Notes under the pieces: model-generated
Told to the model about the DNA's origin: nothing
The model's database searches: none
What the model saw: the letters and a program-made list of their open reading frames with translations, nothing else
Translations under genes and position numbers: made by a program
Shown: piece after piece, positions 1-7,853 of the stretch
How the letters are laid out: each line of letters starts with the position of its first letter
Position numbering within the stretch: the stretch's first letter is position 1
Assembly (NCBI RefSeq): GCF_000421405.1
Contig: NZ_ATWY01000021.1
Location: forward strand, 1 to 64,000
Source: Butyrivibrio sp. NC2007
GTDB taxonomy: Bacteria > Bacillota > Clostridia > Lachnospirales > Lachnospiraceae
DNA length: 64,000 nt
Direction: 5' to 3'

Positions 1-1742
1 CTCTCACTTGCTGAGGTGGATGCACTCTCACTTGCTGATGTTGATGCACTCTCAACTACTGATGTCGATGTGCTCTCACTATCTACTACTGATAAAGAAT
101 TGCTTTCACTCTTACTCTCACTAGCAGATTCGCTAATGCTTGTGGACTCTTCAAGTGACTCGGATCTTTCGTCACTCTGGCTCTGGCTTTCTGAACTAGA
201 CTCACTAGTTGAAGTACTGATACTCTCACTTAAATCTGAGATACTTGTACTAGTTGAATGAAACTCACTATTTGATTCGCTTACAGAGTCAGACACAGAT
301 AATGAATTTGAGTCGTTCGAAATACTTTCAGACTCACTTGCTATACTATTAGAAGCAGATGCCCAATATCCTATTGTAGGATGTGTGTTTGAATACAGCA
401 AATTGTGCTGGGATTCAATTGTACTGAGTGAAGTTAACAGACTCTGTCTTTCTTCCTCGGTAACCCACTCATTATGATATACATTATTTCCCTTCAAAGG
501 AGTAACACCATCAGTGCCATAAGCATTGCTATTTAATACACGAACCCTATACTGTTCAACCGGAACTTCGCTATGTATATCTTCAACGTGACTACCCGCC
601 ACATGAGAACCTACCGGGTCAAATACATGACCCCAGTCCCACCAAGCATAATCGTATTCAATGTCTTCTACAATCTCAGAACCCACAATTGAGTCTGACA
701 TACTCGTTCTGGTCGAATTGGGTTGAGTAATTCCACTGTATACTACAGCCCAATCATCATCATGGCCCTGCCAAACGTTACCAGGTGCTGCAGAATTATG
801 CACTTCTTCACTGTGAGTACTTAATTCACTTACCAGTTCGCTCATTGATTCCTGCTGTGATGCAGCTTGAGCCTGTGCAGCACTTGCAGAAGCGGAAATG
901 CTATTCCAGTTCTGTGAAACATATGCTCTCTCACTTGCATAAGCAGAAGCAGCAACAGAAGCTGACTCGGATCTCTCCTCTGATGTAAGATTTGAAAGAC
1001 TGTCATTCTGAGACTCAATCATGCTATAGAATGATGATGCCTGTGCGTCATACTGACTTAATATGTTGCTTAAGCTCGCTGAAGCCAACTCGCTCTGTGC
1101 AGTTAAACTAGCCTCCTCGCTTGCACGCTCTTCAGATGTGGATTCTGACGCACTTTCAAGTTCATACGCCTCTACGCTTGCACTTTCGGATGCTTCTTCA
1201 CTAGTCATTTCATTTTCTGCTTCACCCTCAGTAACTTCTTCCATGTCACTCTCAGCTGCCATAGGAGCAGCAGCGGGCATTGCTCTATTAACGCCAAGTA
1301 CTTGAGCAGCGTCAATATCGTTCTGAATTGCTTCTTCCTGTGTTGAAGGTGTTTCGACATTATTATTAGGAGTCTCCTCTGTCTTAGGAGTCTCTTCACC
1401 GTTTTTTGTCTCCTCTGTCTTAGGAGTCTCTTCGCCGTTTTTTGTCTCCTCTGTCTTAGGAGTCTCTTCGCCGTTTTTTGTCTCCTCTGTCTTAGGAGTC
1501 TCGTCAGCTGGAATTTCCTCAGTAGGAGTTTCCTGTCTTACGGCAACTTCCTCTGAACTGCTCGAATACTCCTGATTTTGCACAGCAGGAATCTCAACCT
1601 CAGAACCTCTAGATTCCATAACGGATTCTAATGTAGGCTCATTATCATTAGCATATACGGTTGTTGATACTGTTGCGCCACCACCGATCATTACACCGGC
1701 TGCTAATCCAAGTTTTGTGATCTTTTCTGCTCTTTTCTTCAT
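1..1742 (-). CDS. Secreted serine-rich repeat (SRR) surface protein, N-terminal part; runs off the left edge
   Basis: An open frame reads leftward from ATG 1742 to the window edge without a stop, giving about 580 codons. Residues 1-31 form a signal peptide: a KKRAEK start, a glycine-rich hydrophobic core and a VYA end. Next come an acidic Pro/Thr/Glu region with three 12-residue repeats (TPKTEETKNGEE), two Ser/Ala/Glu stretches, a Trp-containing segment that may be a small folded domain (GSHVAGSHV, DYAWWDWGHVFDP), and a terminal SASESASTSASE-type run that continues past the edge. I chose ATG 1742 because GAAGG lies 4 bases upstream; an in-frame ATG at 1760 lacks a ribosome site. Long Ser-x-Ser tracts are typical of O-glycosylated SRR adhesins, and Gtf3-like enzymes lie just upstream. 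The C-terminal anchor and any SecA2/Gtf1/Gtf2 genes would lie outside the window. The exact binding role is unknown. Confidence 0.82.
   Translation of the reverse strand, partial: MKKRAEKITKLGLAAGVMIGGGATVSTTVYANDNEPTLESVMESRGSEVEIPAVQNQEYSSSSEEVAVRQETPTEEIPADETPKTEETKNGEETPKTEETKNGEETPKTEETKNGEETPKTEETPNNNVETPSTQEEAIQNDIDAAQVLGVNRAMPAAAPMAAESDMEEVTEGEAENEMTSEEASESASVEAYELESASESTSEERASEEASLTAQSELASASLSNILSQYDAQASSFYSMIESQNDSLSNLTSEERSESASVAASAYASERAYVSQNWNSISASASAAQAQAASQQESMSELVSELSTHSEEVHNSAAPGNVWQGHDDDWAVVYSGITQPNSTRTSMSDSIVGSEIVEDIEYDYAWWDWGHVFDPVGSHVAGSHVEDIHSEVPVEQYRVRVLNSNAYGTDGVTPLKGNNVYHNEWVTEEERQSLLTSLSTIESQHNLLYSNTHPTIGYWASASNSIASESESISNDSNSLSVSDSVSESNSEFHSTSTSISDLSESISTSTSESSSESQSQSDERSESLEESTSISESASESKSESNSLSVVDSESTSTSVVESASTSASESASTSASE
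1363..1500. repeat. 36-bp tandem repeat inside the SRR gene
   Basis: Three nearly identical 36-bp units occupy 1381-1416, 1417-1452 and 1453-1488, flanked by partial copies. Each encodes 12 residues (TPKTEETKNGEE). The first unit differs from the next by one silent base. A whole-codon unit lets copy number change without a frameshift, as is common in surface-protein stalks. Confidence 0.9.
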
Positions 1743-1798
1743 AAATCCTTCATTCTCCATTTAAAAAATTATTAACTCGTTACAATTCGCTATTTCCA

Positions 1799-1826
1799 AA
1801 TATATCATCAAATCCAAAAAAGACAA
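1799..1826 (-). promoter_or_regulatory. Candidate sigma-A promoter of the SRR gene
   Basis: Reading the minus strand, TTGTCT (1821-1826) and TATATT (1799-1804) are separated by 16 bases, about 50 bases before ATG 1742. The -10 matches consensus at five of six positions and the -35 at four of six. Confidence 0.4.
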
Positions 1827-1870
1827 GAGAATTTTCGCTTTTTTGAATATTATTTTCCTTAATTTTGAGC

Positions 1871-1906
1871 ATTAATTTCATTTTGAATCTGTTCTCTGAA
1901 ATTAAT
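1871..1906. repeat. Perfect 10-bp inverted repeat upstream of the SRR promoter
   Basis: ATTAATTTCA (1871-1880) and TGAAATTAAT (1897-1906) form a perfect inverted repeat around 16 bases. It lies between the 71-residue gene and the candidate SRR promoter. It could be a weak hairpin at the end of the upstream transcript or an operator; only a short T run follows on the plus strand and none on the minus strand, so a classical terminator is unlikely. Confidence 0.5.
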
Positions 1907-1919
1907 TTTTTACCGTATC

Positions 1920-2135
1920 TTATCCATATTTTCTTTCCTTATCATCCTCCTCCATTGCGGCGGAATTGATAGCCTCATTCATCAGTGACAAAAGCTCAAG
2001 CGCACTTCTGAACTTTTCTCTCTTTCTCTCATCAGCCCAAAGTACTTCTCCTTGCCATGTCTGCCTGTCACAATGCTCAATCCTGACAACAAAGGTACCT
2101 CTGCCACTTTGTGACTTTTCTGTGTTGGAATTCAT
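1920..2135 (-). CDS. Small conserved cytoplasmic protein (71 aa)
   Basis: A 71-residue protein with no signal peptide or membrane segment. The core TFVVRIEHCDRQTWQGEVLW followed by FRSALELLSLMNEAI matches a small protein pattern I recognise from many Lachnospiraceae, where a short beta segment with Trp-Gln-Gly precedes a helix carrying F-R-S-A-L-E-L-L. Its function is unknown to me. The start at 2135 is supported by AAGGG about 6 bases upstream. It lies just upstream of the SRR gene on the same strand, so the two could share a transcript, although the SRR gene has its own candidate promoter. Confidence 0.7.
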   Translation of the reverse strand: MNSNTEKSQSGRGTFVVRIEHCDRQTWQGEVLWADERKREKFRSALELLSLMNEAINSAAMEEDDKERKYG

Positions 2136-2327
2136 AATTTTCCCTTACCTTCCTTCTGACCACCTCATCATATAATACCTATCATCATACCGTCCATCAT
2201 AATTAAAGTGATTTTTGTAATTTTATAACTTTTTTATACTTTTTATTGTTGTTTTGATATAATCATAAACAAAGCTTGTATATATTAGAAACATCACATA
2301 TCGCAAAAATACTATAGGAGGACCAGC

Positions 2328-3326
2328 ATGAAAGTACTCATAACCAACTTATTCAACCAGGCAGGAACTCAGGGTATCGCACAGCAAAATGTAGCAAAAA
2401 TCGGCCGTGAACTCGGCTTTCAAGAAATTGATATATTCAAATATGACATTAATGTAGATGATGACCATGCTATGGGATGTCGATTAGATGGAGTCATCGC
2501 TGCTGTTCAATCCAATGATATTGTTATTATTCAAACCCCTACCTGGAATGGGCTTCGTTATCCAAGACGACTTGTCAACAAAATCAAAGCTTATTCCAAC
2601 ACCAAAATCATCATCATGATCCATGACGTTGTATCCCTGGCATTCAACTCACCGGAAGAACGTCTGCGTGAAACCATAAACATCTACAACAAAGCTGATC
2701 TTCTTATCGTTCCTTCGCAAAAGATGTATGATATTCTCTGCGAACATGGACTACAGGTAAAAAAATATATGATTCAGAAACTGTTCGATTATCCTGTTTC
2801 CAACGAACTTCCCACGCCCTCTTTCCATAAGAAAATGATATTCACAGGAGCCCCACCCCGCTTCCCTTTCCTGTTGGATTGGCACTACGAGACACCTCTG
2901 GATTTATACACGGGTGAGCCTTATGATCCCACCGGAAAGAACGTTACTGTCTTTCCTTATATGAAAGATATGCAATTACTCAGCAATCTCGCTCAGGGTG
3001 GTTTTGGTTTAGTATGGCCATCCTCTGAGGCAAATAATTACTATGATCTTCTGCTTCCATATAAAATAGGTACCTTTTTAGCTGCAGGAATCCCTTTGAT
3101 CATAAAAAAGGGGTTGGCTGCAGAAAAACTGCTTATAGACAATCAAGTAGCCTTTGCTGTTGATTCACTTGATGAAGCAGACTCACTGATCCAAAATATC
3201 TCCGCAGATGAATACAACACTTTGTCGAAGCGAATTCAGGAATTCAATTTCCTGATCAAGAATGGATACTTTACCAAAAAATTGCTCCTGGATGCTGTGT
3301 TTTCTGTTTTATTCCAAGATAACTAA
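2328..3326 (+). CDS. Gtf3-like glucosyltransferase (SRR glycoprotein modification)
   Basis: A 332-residue cytoplasmic protein. The start (MKVLITNLFNQAGTQGIAQQ), VVIIQTPTWNGLRYP, the IIIMIHDV strand, FTGAPPRFPFL, QGGFGLVW and YKIGTFLAAGIPLII follow the order seen in the Gtf3/Nss family of GT-B glucosyltransferases. In streptococci Gtf3 adds the second sugar to O-GlcNAc on serine-rich repeat adhesins. Length fits the family (about 330). AGGAGG lies before the ATG. The protein is clearly paralogous to the one at 3480-4508, which points toward it from the other strand. The neighbouring SRR gene is the obvious substrate candidate, but I see no Gtf1/Gtf2 initiating pair here. Sugar and acceptor are inferred. 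Confidence 0.75.
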   Translation: MKVLITNLFNQAGTQGIAQQNVAKIGRELGFQEIDIFKYDINVDDDHAMGCRLDGVIAAVQSNDIVIIQTPTWNGLRYPRRLVNKIKAYSNTKIIIMIHDVVSLAFNSPEERLRETINIYNKADLLIVPSQKMYDILCEHGLQVKKYMIQKLFDYPVSNELPTPSFHKKMIFTGAPPRFPFLLDWHYETPLDLYTGEPYDPTGKNVTVFPYMKDMQLLSNLAQGGFGLVWPSSEANNYYDLLLPYKIGTFLAAGIPLIIKKGLAAEKLLIDNQVAFAVDSLDEADSLIQNISADEYNTLSKRIQEFNFLIKNGYFTKKLLLDAVFSVLFQDN

Positions 3327-3347
3327 CACTAATATATAAATATAGAA

Positions 3348-3384
3348 AAAGGCGCTTATCACAATACATTATGACAAGCGCCTT
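3348..3384 (+). terminator. Intrinsic terminator between the convergent Gtf3-like genes
   Basis: AAGGCGCTT-A-TCA pairs with TGA-C-AAGCGCCTT around a short loop, followed by TCTATTTT. It sits 22 bases after the plus-strand stop and could serve both convergent genes, since an A run precedes it. Confidence 0.8.
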
Positions 3385-3479
3385 CTATTTTAGAAATCAG
3401 TCAGGTCGGTATCCATATTTTTGTAAAACTTCCAAGAAAAAGATATTTTATTGACCTTAAAACACTTCATCCATACTAT

Positions 3480-4508
3480 TCACCTGGCAATATTAGTTTG
3501 CGAAGTGTTTTCACAAGCTTTAATAATGGCATCTATTAAGGTTTTTCTGGTATAGAATCCCTTTACGGAAAGGTCCTGTACCTTACAGACAGCCGCAAGA
3601 TAACCCCGATACTCTTCTTCACTCATATTCTGAATTATCTGATCTGCTTCATCCAGGGTTTCCGCAATGATTCCAAGATTGTTATCTCTGATAAATGCTT
3701 CCTGATGACTTCCCTTTCGCATGATCACAGGCAGCCCTTCAGCCAAAAACACCCCCAGTTTATATGGCTGGTTCATGCAATAATACTGCTCAAAATACGT
3801 ATCATCACACCACACCAATCCAAATCCACCCTTGGCATTTTCCCAAAAAAGTTCATCCGCATCCTTGTATCCATGCCAATTAACATTCTGTCCGTTCTGT
3901 CTGGAGATATCACTTAAAGAAAACAGATCAATCGGAGTTGTTCCTTTATATTCCTGTAAGAAGGGAAACCTTGCCGGGTCTCCGGTAAAGATCATGCGTT
4001 TAATGAACTGATGGGATGTCACCTGAATATCCGTAGGATAATCCCAAATAGGCTGGTAGGTCATCTGGCCTTCCGTAAGCTGCAATCCTGCTTCCTTAAG
4101 GACTTTAAACATTCTTCTGGAAGGCAGTATCAGACCATCTGCTTTATTAAATAACCTAACACAGTATGGTAATGTCATTCTATCCGGATCCATCTGAAGC
4201 GCTTCAACGTCCTCCACAAAAATGATCAGTTTAGCATTCTGATAGGCTTTAATATGATTGCACAGGAATTCTTCATAGCGCAGGCCACTCCAGGATGGAA
4301 ACTGAAATATCACCACATCTCTTTGTCTCAATGAAGAAATAATCCCATCCATTCTGTGGTTTAGTTCGTTGTCGTCATCAATAAACTCCGGAATCTTATA
4401 AGATCCCATAATGTCAAATCCCAACTCTCTGGCCACTCTGGCCACTTTTCTCTGTGCAATACTTGCTGTTCCTGATACCCCGTTAATACAAGTCACAAAA
4501 ACATTCAT
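3480..4508 (-). CDS. Gtf3-like glucosyltransferase, second paralogue
   Basis: A 342-residue paralogue of the 2328-3326 product. Shared blocks include MNVFVTCINGVSGTASIAQR at the start, VVIFQFPSWSGLRYEEF, LIIFVEDV, FTGDPARFPFL, KGGFGLVW and YKLGVFLAEGLPVIM. These are the blocks of the Gtf3/Nss family, a GT-B glucosyltransferase that extends O-GlcNAc on serine-rich repeat glycoproteins. The conserved GGFGLVW and the Pro-Tyr-Lys-x-Gly loop lie where the donor-nucleotide site is expected. It starts 37 bases after the GT2 gene at 4546-5427, on the same strand, so the two probably form an operon. Two diverged Gtf3-like enzymes at one locus suggest a glycan with more than one extension step; this is inference. 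Confidence 0.75.
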   Translation of the reverse strand: MNVFVTCINGVSGTASIAQRKVARVARELGFDIMGSYKIPEFIDDDNELNHRMDGIISSLRQRDVVIFQFPSWSGLRYEEFLCNHIKAYQNAKLIIFVEDVEALQMDPDRMTLPYCVRLFNKADGLILPSRRMFKVLKEAGLQLTEGQMTYQPIWDYPTDIQVTSHQFIKRMIFTGDPARFPFLQEYKGTTPIDLFSLSDISRQNGQNVNWHGYKDADELFWENAKGGFGLVWCDDTYFEQYYCMNQPYKLGVFLAEGLPVIMRKGSHQEAFIRDNNLGIIAETLDEADQIIQNMSEEEYRGYLAAVCKVQDLSVKGFYTRKTLIDAIIKACENTSQTNIAR

Positions 4509-4545
4509 AGTCAGTTTTCCTCTTTATCAACATGTGCTTTCGATT

Positions 4546-5427
4546 CTATTCATCTGTTACTACTCCATGCTTTTTTAGTATATCCAGCATCAGACAGATA
4601 TGCTTGTAATCGTCGACTTTGCCATCCAAAAGGCAGGCTTTTTTCAGCATTTTTAGGCGAACAATGAAAATACGACTGATTGCTGTCGTATCCAGACCAA
4701 GCAGCGTCATCATTGTGAATTCTTCCTCAATGCTGCGCAGTGGAATACGGTCCAATAGCTTATTGCTGGTGGTGATACTGTTTGGATGTATTCTGTAAAT
4801 ATACAATCCTTCATTCACATATGTGATCTTATCTGCTTGAAGATATGTGAAATAAGTGGAATAGTCATCTTCAGCAATTTTTCCAGCAGGATATAGAAGT
4901 TTCTCAAACAGGCATTTATTATAGATTTTCCCCCATGCAACAACGAAACAGGTACTATGATTCTCAATTCCGTATATATGCTGAAACCACTCATTTGGAG
5001 TAAATATTTTCACATATGAGTCTTCCGGACTTACATAGAAAGAAAATATCGTGTTTTCCTGATTAAATGCAGTATAATTGCAAATCGTAACGTCACTTCC
5101 GGTTTCCTCATGAACCGTCACCATACGCTCCAGGAAGTTTCCCTCTATCCAGTCATCACCATCGACAAATACAATATAATCACCGGTAGCCGCTTCAATT
5201 CCGCGATTTCTGGCTACACTTATTCCCCCGTTTGGTTGAGATATTACTTTTACACGTGAATCTCTTTGCGCATAGTCCTCGCATATGGAAAAACTTCGAT
5301 CTGTCGATCCATCGTTAATCAGGATAAGTTCTAAGTTTTCGTAACGTTGTGACAGAATGCTATCGATACATTTAGGAAGATAATCCTGCACATTATAGAC
5401 AGTTACAATGATAGATACTTTCTTCAT
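4546..5427 (-). CDS. GT2-family glycosyltransferase
   Basis: A 293-residue GT-A enzyme. The N-terminal VSIIVTVYNVQDYLPKCIDS, INDGSTDRS, ARNRGIE and the metal-binding VDGDDW form a complete GT2 active-site set in residues 3-95. There is no transmembrane segment, so it acts in the cytoplasm. I chose ATG 5427 (MKKVSII), 10 bases after AAAGGAG; a TTG at 5433 is too close to the ribosome site. It heads a two-gene unit with the downstream Gtf3-like gene. GT2 enzymes of this size extend the SRR glycan in several adhesin loci, so a role as a later sugar transferase is reasonable. Donor and acceptor cannot be read from the sequence. Confidence 0.85.
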   Translation of the reverse strand: MKKVSIIVTVYNVQDYLPKCIDSILSQRYENLELILINDGSTDRSFSICEDYAQRDSRVKVISQPNGGISVARNRGIEAATGDYIVFVDGDDWIEGNFLERMVTVHEETGSDVTICNYTAFNQENTIFSFYVSPEDSYVKIFTPNEWFQHIYGIENHSTCFVVAWGKIYNKCLFEKLLYPAGKIAEDDYSTYFTYLQADKITYVNEGLYIYRIHPNSITTSNKLLDRIPLRSIEEEFTMMTLLGLDTTAISRIFIVRLKMLKKACLLDGKVDDYKHICLMLDILKKHGVVTDE

Positions 5428-5744
5428 AAACAAATTACTCCTTTATCGTGTATTCCGTCTCTTTTAGTATGATGGAATACTGAAAAAAAGGCAAGATTGA
5501 ACGATTATTTGTGGTTTACAAGCTGTTTGTGCAGGGTTTATCGGCAATCTAATTACTATATATAGTGAAGAAAAAGAATTTATTAATATTCTGTTCTCAT
5601 TTCTTTTCGTTTATTTTATTGTTTCTTAATCGTTTTCGTTCGTTTTATCACTTATACTATATCTTGTAAATCAAATAATTGTGTTGGGAAAAAGAATTTT
5701 GTTTCTCGAGTGGGATCGAGAAGAAAGTATGGAGAAAAAAGGGT
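5428..5744. other. AT-rich intergenic region between divergent genes
   Basis: This 317-base gap has no convincing gene. It holds a 7-bp inverted repeat, GTATTCC (5449-5455) and GGAATAC (5473-5479), close to the GT2 start, and a sigma-28-like site at 5538-5564. TATACT near 5656 could be the -10 of the plus-strand membrane-protein gene. Confidence 0.5.
5538..5564 (-). promoter_or_regulatory. Possible sigma-28-like promoter ahead of the GT2/Gtf3-like unit
   Basis: On the minus strand GCCGATAA (5538-5545) is a perfect sigma-28 -10, and TATA (5561-5564) sits 15 bases upstream where TAAA is expected. The spacing equals that of the flagellar promoters in this window, but the -35 is poor, so this may be chance. 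It lies about 110 bases before ATG 5427. Confidence 0.3.
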
Positions 5745-6245
5745 ATGAGAAATTTAAAGAATAATAAGATACGTTTGATTGATTGTGTTTCAGACCTGGC
5801 TCTGGCAACTATCATACTGGGAATCGCCATGATAATATTCGGTGGCACAATGATCGTTGGAAGCGCCATGAGCATGATGAAGGGCTACAGCCTCCTGGGC
5901 GGCTCATCACACCTGCTGTTCTTTGCAGTAACCCACGGAATCGTGTTCATAGCAGACGGTATACTGCTTTCAATATTCTGTTTCCTGGTTGCCACCACAA
6001 GCCCCCTGGCAAACTCGTTTAACATTTTAAGCGGATTCGCATTCTTTTGCATAATACTGGATACTACCGCCCTGATCATGGGTGCAGCACTCGGAGCAAA
6101 TGCCTTCGGTGTCGTAGTTTCAATCGCAGGCCTTACAATTTCAGGAATCATCGCATATCTGATCAGAAAGATGCGCGTTACTGCTGAGAGGATGAGGCAG
6201 GCACAGGCCTTCAATGTGGTTAGCGGGCTGAAGAAGGTTGGATGA
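5745..6245 (+). CDS. Four-helix integral membrane protein of unknown function
   Basis: A 166-residue protein with four hydrophobic segments at about 17-44, 58-84, 88-114 and 118-142, short basic ends and a cytoplasmic-looking basic tail (RKMRVTAERMRQ). Small residues (Gly, Ala, Ser) are frequent in the helices, suggesting close packing. I chose ATG 5745 (MRNLKNNK), with GGAG ten bases upstream; an in-frame ATG at 5679 would add 22 unlikely residues. I do not recognise a family. It is a single-gene unit with its own terminator and its neighbours give no hint. Confidence 0.65.
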   Translation: MRNLKNNKIRLIDCVSDLALATIILGIAMIIFGGTMIVGSAMSMMKGYSLLGGSSHLLFFAVTHGIVFIADGILLSIFCFLVATTSPLANSFNILSGFAFFCIILDTTALIMGAALGANAFGVVVSIAGLTISGIIAYLIRKMRVTAERMRQAQAFNVVSGLKKVG

Positions 6246-6289
6246 GGGGAAAACTTATTAGAGAAGGATATTAAAGAATATTAATATAA

Positions 6290-6321
6290 GAAGGAGTAGC
6301 CTTTTGGGGGCTGCTCCTTTT
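6290..6321 (+). terminator. Intrinsic terminator after the four-helix membrane protein
   Basis: AAGGAG-T-AGCC pairs with GGCTGCTCCTT around TTTTGGG, followed by TTGCGTTTGG. It begins 45 bases after the stop codon. Confidence 0.75.
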
Positions 6322-6342
6322 GCGTTTGGATATGATATTTGG

Positions 6343-6630
6343 TTACTTGAACAACGCCCTTATGGGGTCAATCCCGGCGGCGGTTTTGTTTAGTTCATCT
6401 ATATTGTCTTTGAGGTAGCGCTCAAGATTTGCCACCTCTTCCGGCGTAAAACCTCGGTTTGTGGTTATCTTGCAGCTGGGGATTTCACCCTCCGCAAAGC
6501 GCGTAGCATCGGAAAAAGTCACATATACGACTTTCTGACCGTCTTTCTTGCAAGCCAAAGAGACCTGCATGTTCAGGGTATCGCTGTTTTTGTTATTGTT
6601 ATTGCCCCAATCAACATCAAAGTTTTCCAT
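6343..6630 (-). CDS. Small hypothetical protein (95 aa)
   Basis: I place the start at ATG 6630 (MENFDVDWGNNNN) because GAGGA lies 7 bases upstream. The frame is open back to an ATG at 6744, but that codon sits inside the terminator hairpin of the gene upstream and lacks a ribosome site. The protein has a short Asn run, a beta-rich middle (MQVSLACKKDG, VVYVTF), and a helical C-terminal part (FTPEEVANLERYLKDNIDEL). There is no signal peptide. I do not recognise it. If a longer form is made, the extra N-terminal residues are basic and Lys/Ser-rich. Confidence 0.5.
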   Translation of the reverse strand: MENFDVDWGNNNNKNSDTLNMQVSLACKKDGQKVVYVTFSDATRFAEGEIPSCKITTNRGFTPEEVANLERYLKDNIDELNKTAAGIDPIRALFK

Positions 6631-6726
6631 TACATATTCCTCATCTATCTTACAGTCGTAGCCGCTTGCGAATACTTTGCTTAAACTTATTTTAACTTTT
6701 TTAACCTTATTATCAAAGTGTGAGGT

Positions 6727-6754
6727 AAAAAAAGAACTCCCCATAAGGAGAGTT
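6727..6754 (-). terminator. Intrinsic terminator after the PD-(D/E)XK gene
   Basis: On the minus strand AACTCTCC-TTAT-GGGGAGTT forms an 8-bp stem with one mismatch, followed by C and seven T. It begins 29 bases after the nuclease-family stop. This hairpin is why I rejected ATG 6744 as the start of the next gene. Confidence 0.75.
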
Positions 6755-6782
6755 CAATAAGACAAAGTGATTGTTGCAGTCT

Positions 6783-7727
6783 TTACCTCTTTCCGAGGCC
6801 TTTTTTAAACTCAATAATATAGTCAATGTTCTTGCCTGTTGCAACGCAAATCTGCTCATCAGTAAAGCTTCCCGAAGTCAACATATTCTCAATAGTAGAG
6901 TCTATGCCTTTCTCTATGCCCTTTTCTATACCTTTCTCTAAAACAACTTCACTCAAATTACACATAATGTTCACCTTTTTCTCAGTATCTCTTGTCATTT
7001 CCAGACCATACTTCTCGGAAAGATGTTTCTTCTTAACATCGGCAACTTCTTTTTTTAGAAGTTCTTCCAACATAGCAATTAATGTATTCTTGGATTCTTC
7101 TGAGTTTTCATTACTCCTCAGCCTAATTATAACACCTTGGACTTTGTCTATGTTAGGAAGATTCATACCGCTTCCAAATATACTCTCCTGCGTCAAGTTC
7201 ATCCGAATTATAGAGTCCTCGTTATCGCCTGCATCCATACAGATCCATATACTTCGGACCGCCTTCAGGTTATCATAATCAGACTTGGTAAATTCAACTT
7301 CCTTCTGGGACGAAATCATGCGTCCAAGATAGTAGATGATTCTATTATCCAAGTGATATCCAAGCTTCGATACATCAGAACTCTTCTGAGCCTCTATGTT
7401 TATCAGAACTTTGATAAGATCATCACCACAATATACCGAGAATCTAATATCAAAAAATATCTTACCTTCGCCCAGAACACTGTCTTCTTCTGAGCTTTTC
7501 TTTATCTTATCAGTGTTAGTATGCCCGGGTTCAAGTCGGACCCTAGACACTTCCGGTTCATCAATATTAGCTATTATGGTTTTAATGTCGGTGTCTTTAA
7601 ACTCATCAAGCGTGTATTTGAGAATCCTGGCAAGGATCTGTTTATCCGCCAATAACTCTTTTACACTCTCGTCATACCTTGCTCTGTCATAAGTAATATC
7701 AACCGCCTGTGCTATATTCGTCTCCAT
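6783..7727 (-). CDS. PD-(D/E)XK nuclease family protein (Rpn/PDDEXK_2-like)
   Basis: A 314-residue protein. About residues 85-125 hold the PD-(D/E)XK core: a strand with FFDIRFSVY (Asp), then LINIEAQKSS (Glu-x-Gln), followed by YYLGRMISSQ. The C-terminal region has the tandem EKGIEKGIEKGI helix repeat typical of this Firmicutes family, then a short domain that may bind DNA (SFTDEQICVATG). Such proteins are often labelled transposases, but relatives such as Rpn are nucleases that promote recombination. I see no inverted repeats marking a mobile element. It appears to be a single-gene unit; the gap to 7853 shows no clear promoter motif. Confidence 0.75.
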   Translation of the reverse strand: METNIAQAVDITYDRARYDESVKELLADKQILARILKYTLDEFKDTDIKTIIANIDEPEVSRVRLEPGHTNTDKIKKSSEEDSVLGEGKIFFDIRFSVYCGDDLIKVLINIEAQKSSDVSKLGYHLDNRIIYYLGRMISSQKEVEFTKSDYDNLKAVRSIWICMDAGDNEDSIIRMNLTQESIFGSGMNLPNIDKVQGVIIRLRSNENSEESKNTLIAMLEELLKKEVADVKKKHLSEKYGLEMTRDTEKKVNIMCNLSEVVLEKGIEKGIEKGIDSTIENMLTSGSFTDEQICVATGKNIDYIIEFKKGLGKR

Positions 7728-7853
7728 TCAAATATCGCTCCGTTTTCATATCTGGTAGAAGAATAATAACACATGAGAACAAATCGAACAAGTGTTTGTT
7801 TTTCGATTAAAACTGCCCTTAAAACTGCCTGTTTTACCCCAAAACATTTTGTC

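Noticed and set aside
1381..1500. CRISPR-like array from the 36-bp repeats
   Set aside because: The units are directly adjacent, have no spacers and encode a protein repeat.
6631..6744. Longer N-terminus of the small protein at 6343
   Set aside because: ATG 6744 lies in the loop of the terminator hairpin and has no ribosome site; ATG 6630 has a good one.
6783..7727. Calling the PD-(D/E)XK gene a transposon
   Set aside because: No terminal inverted repeats or target duplication are visible; the family is often mislabelled as a transposase.
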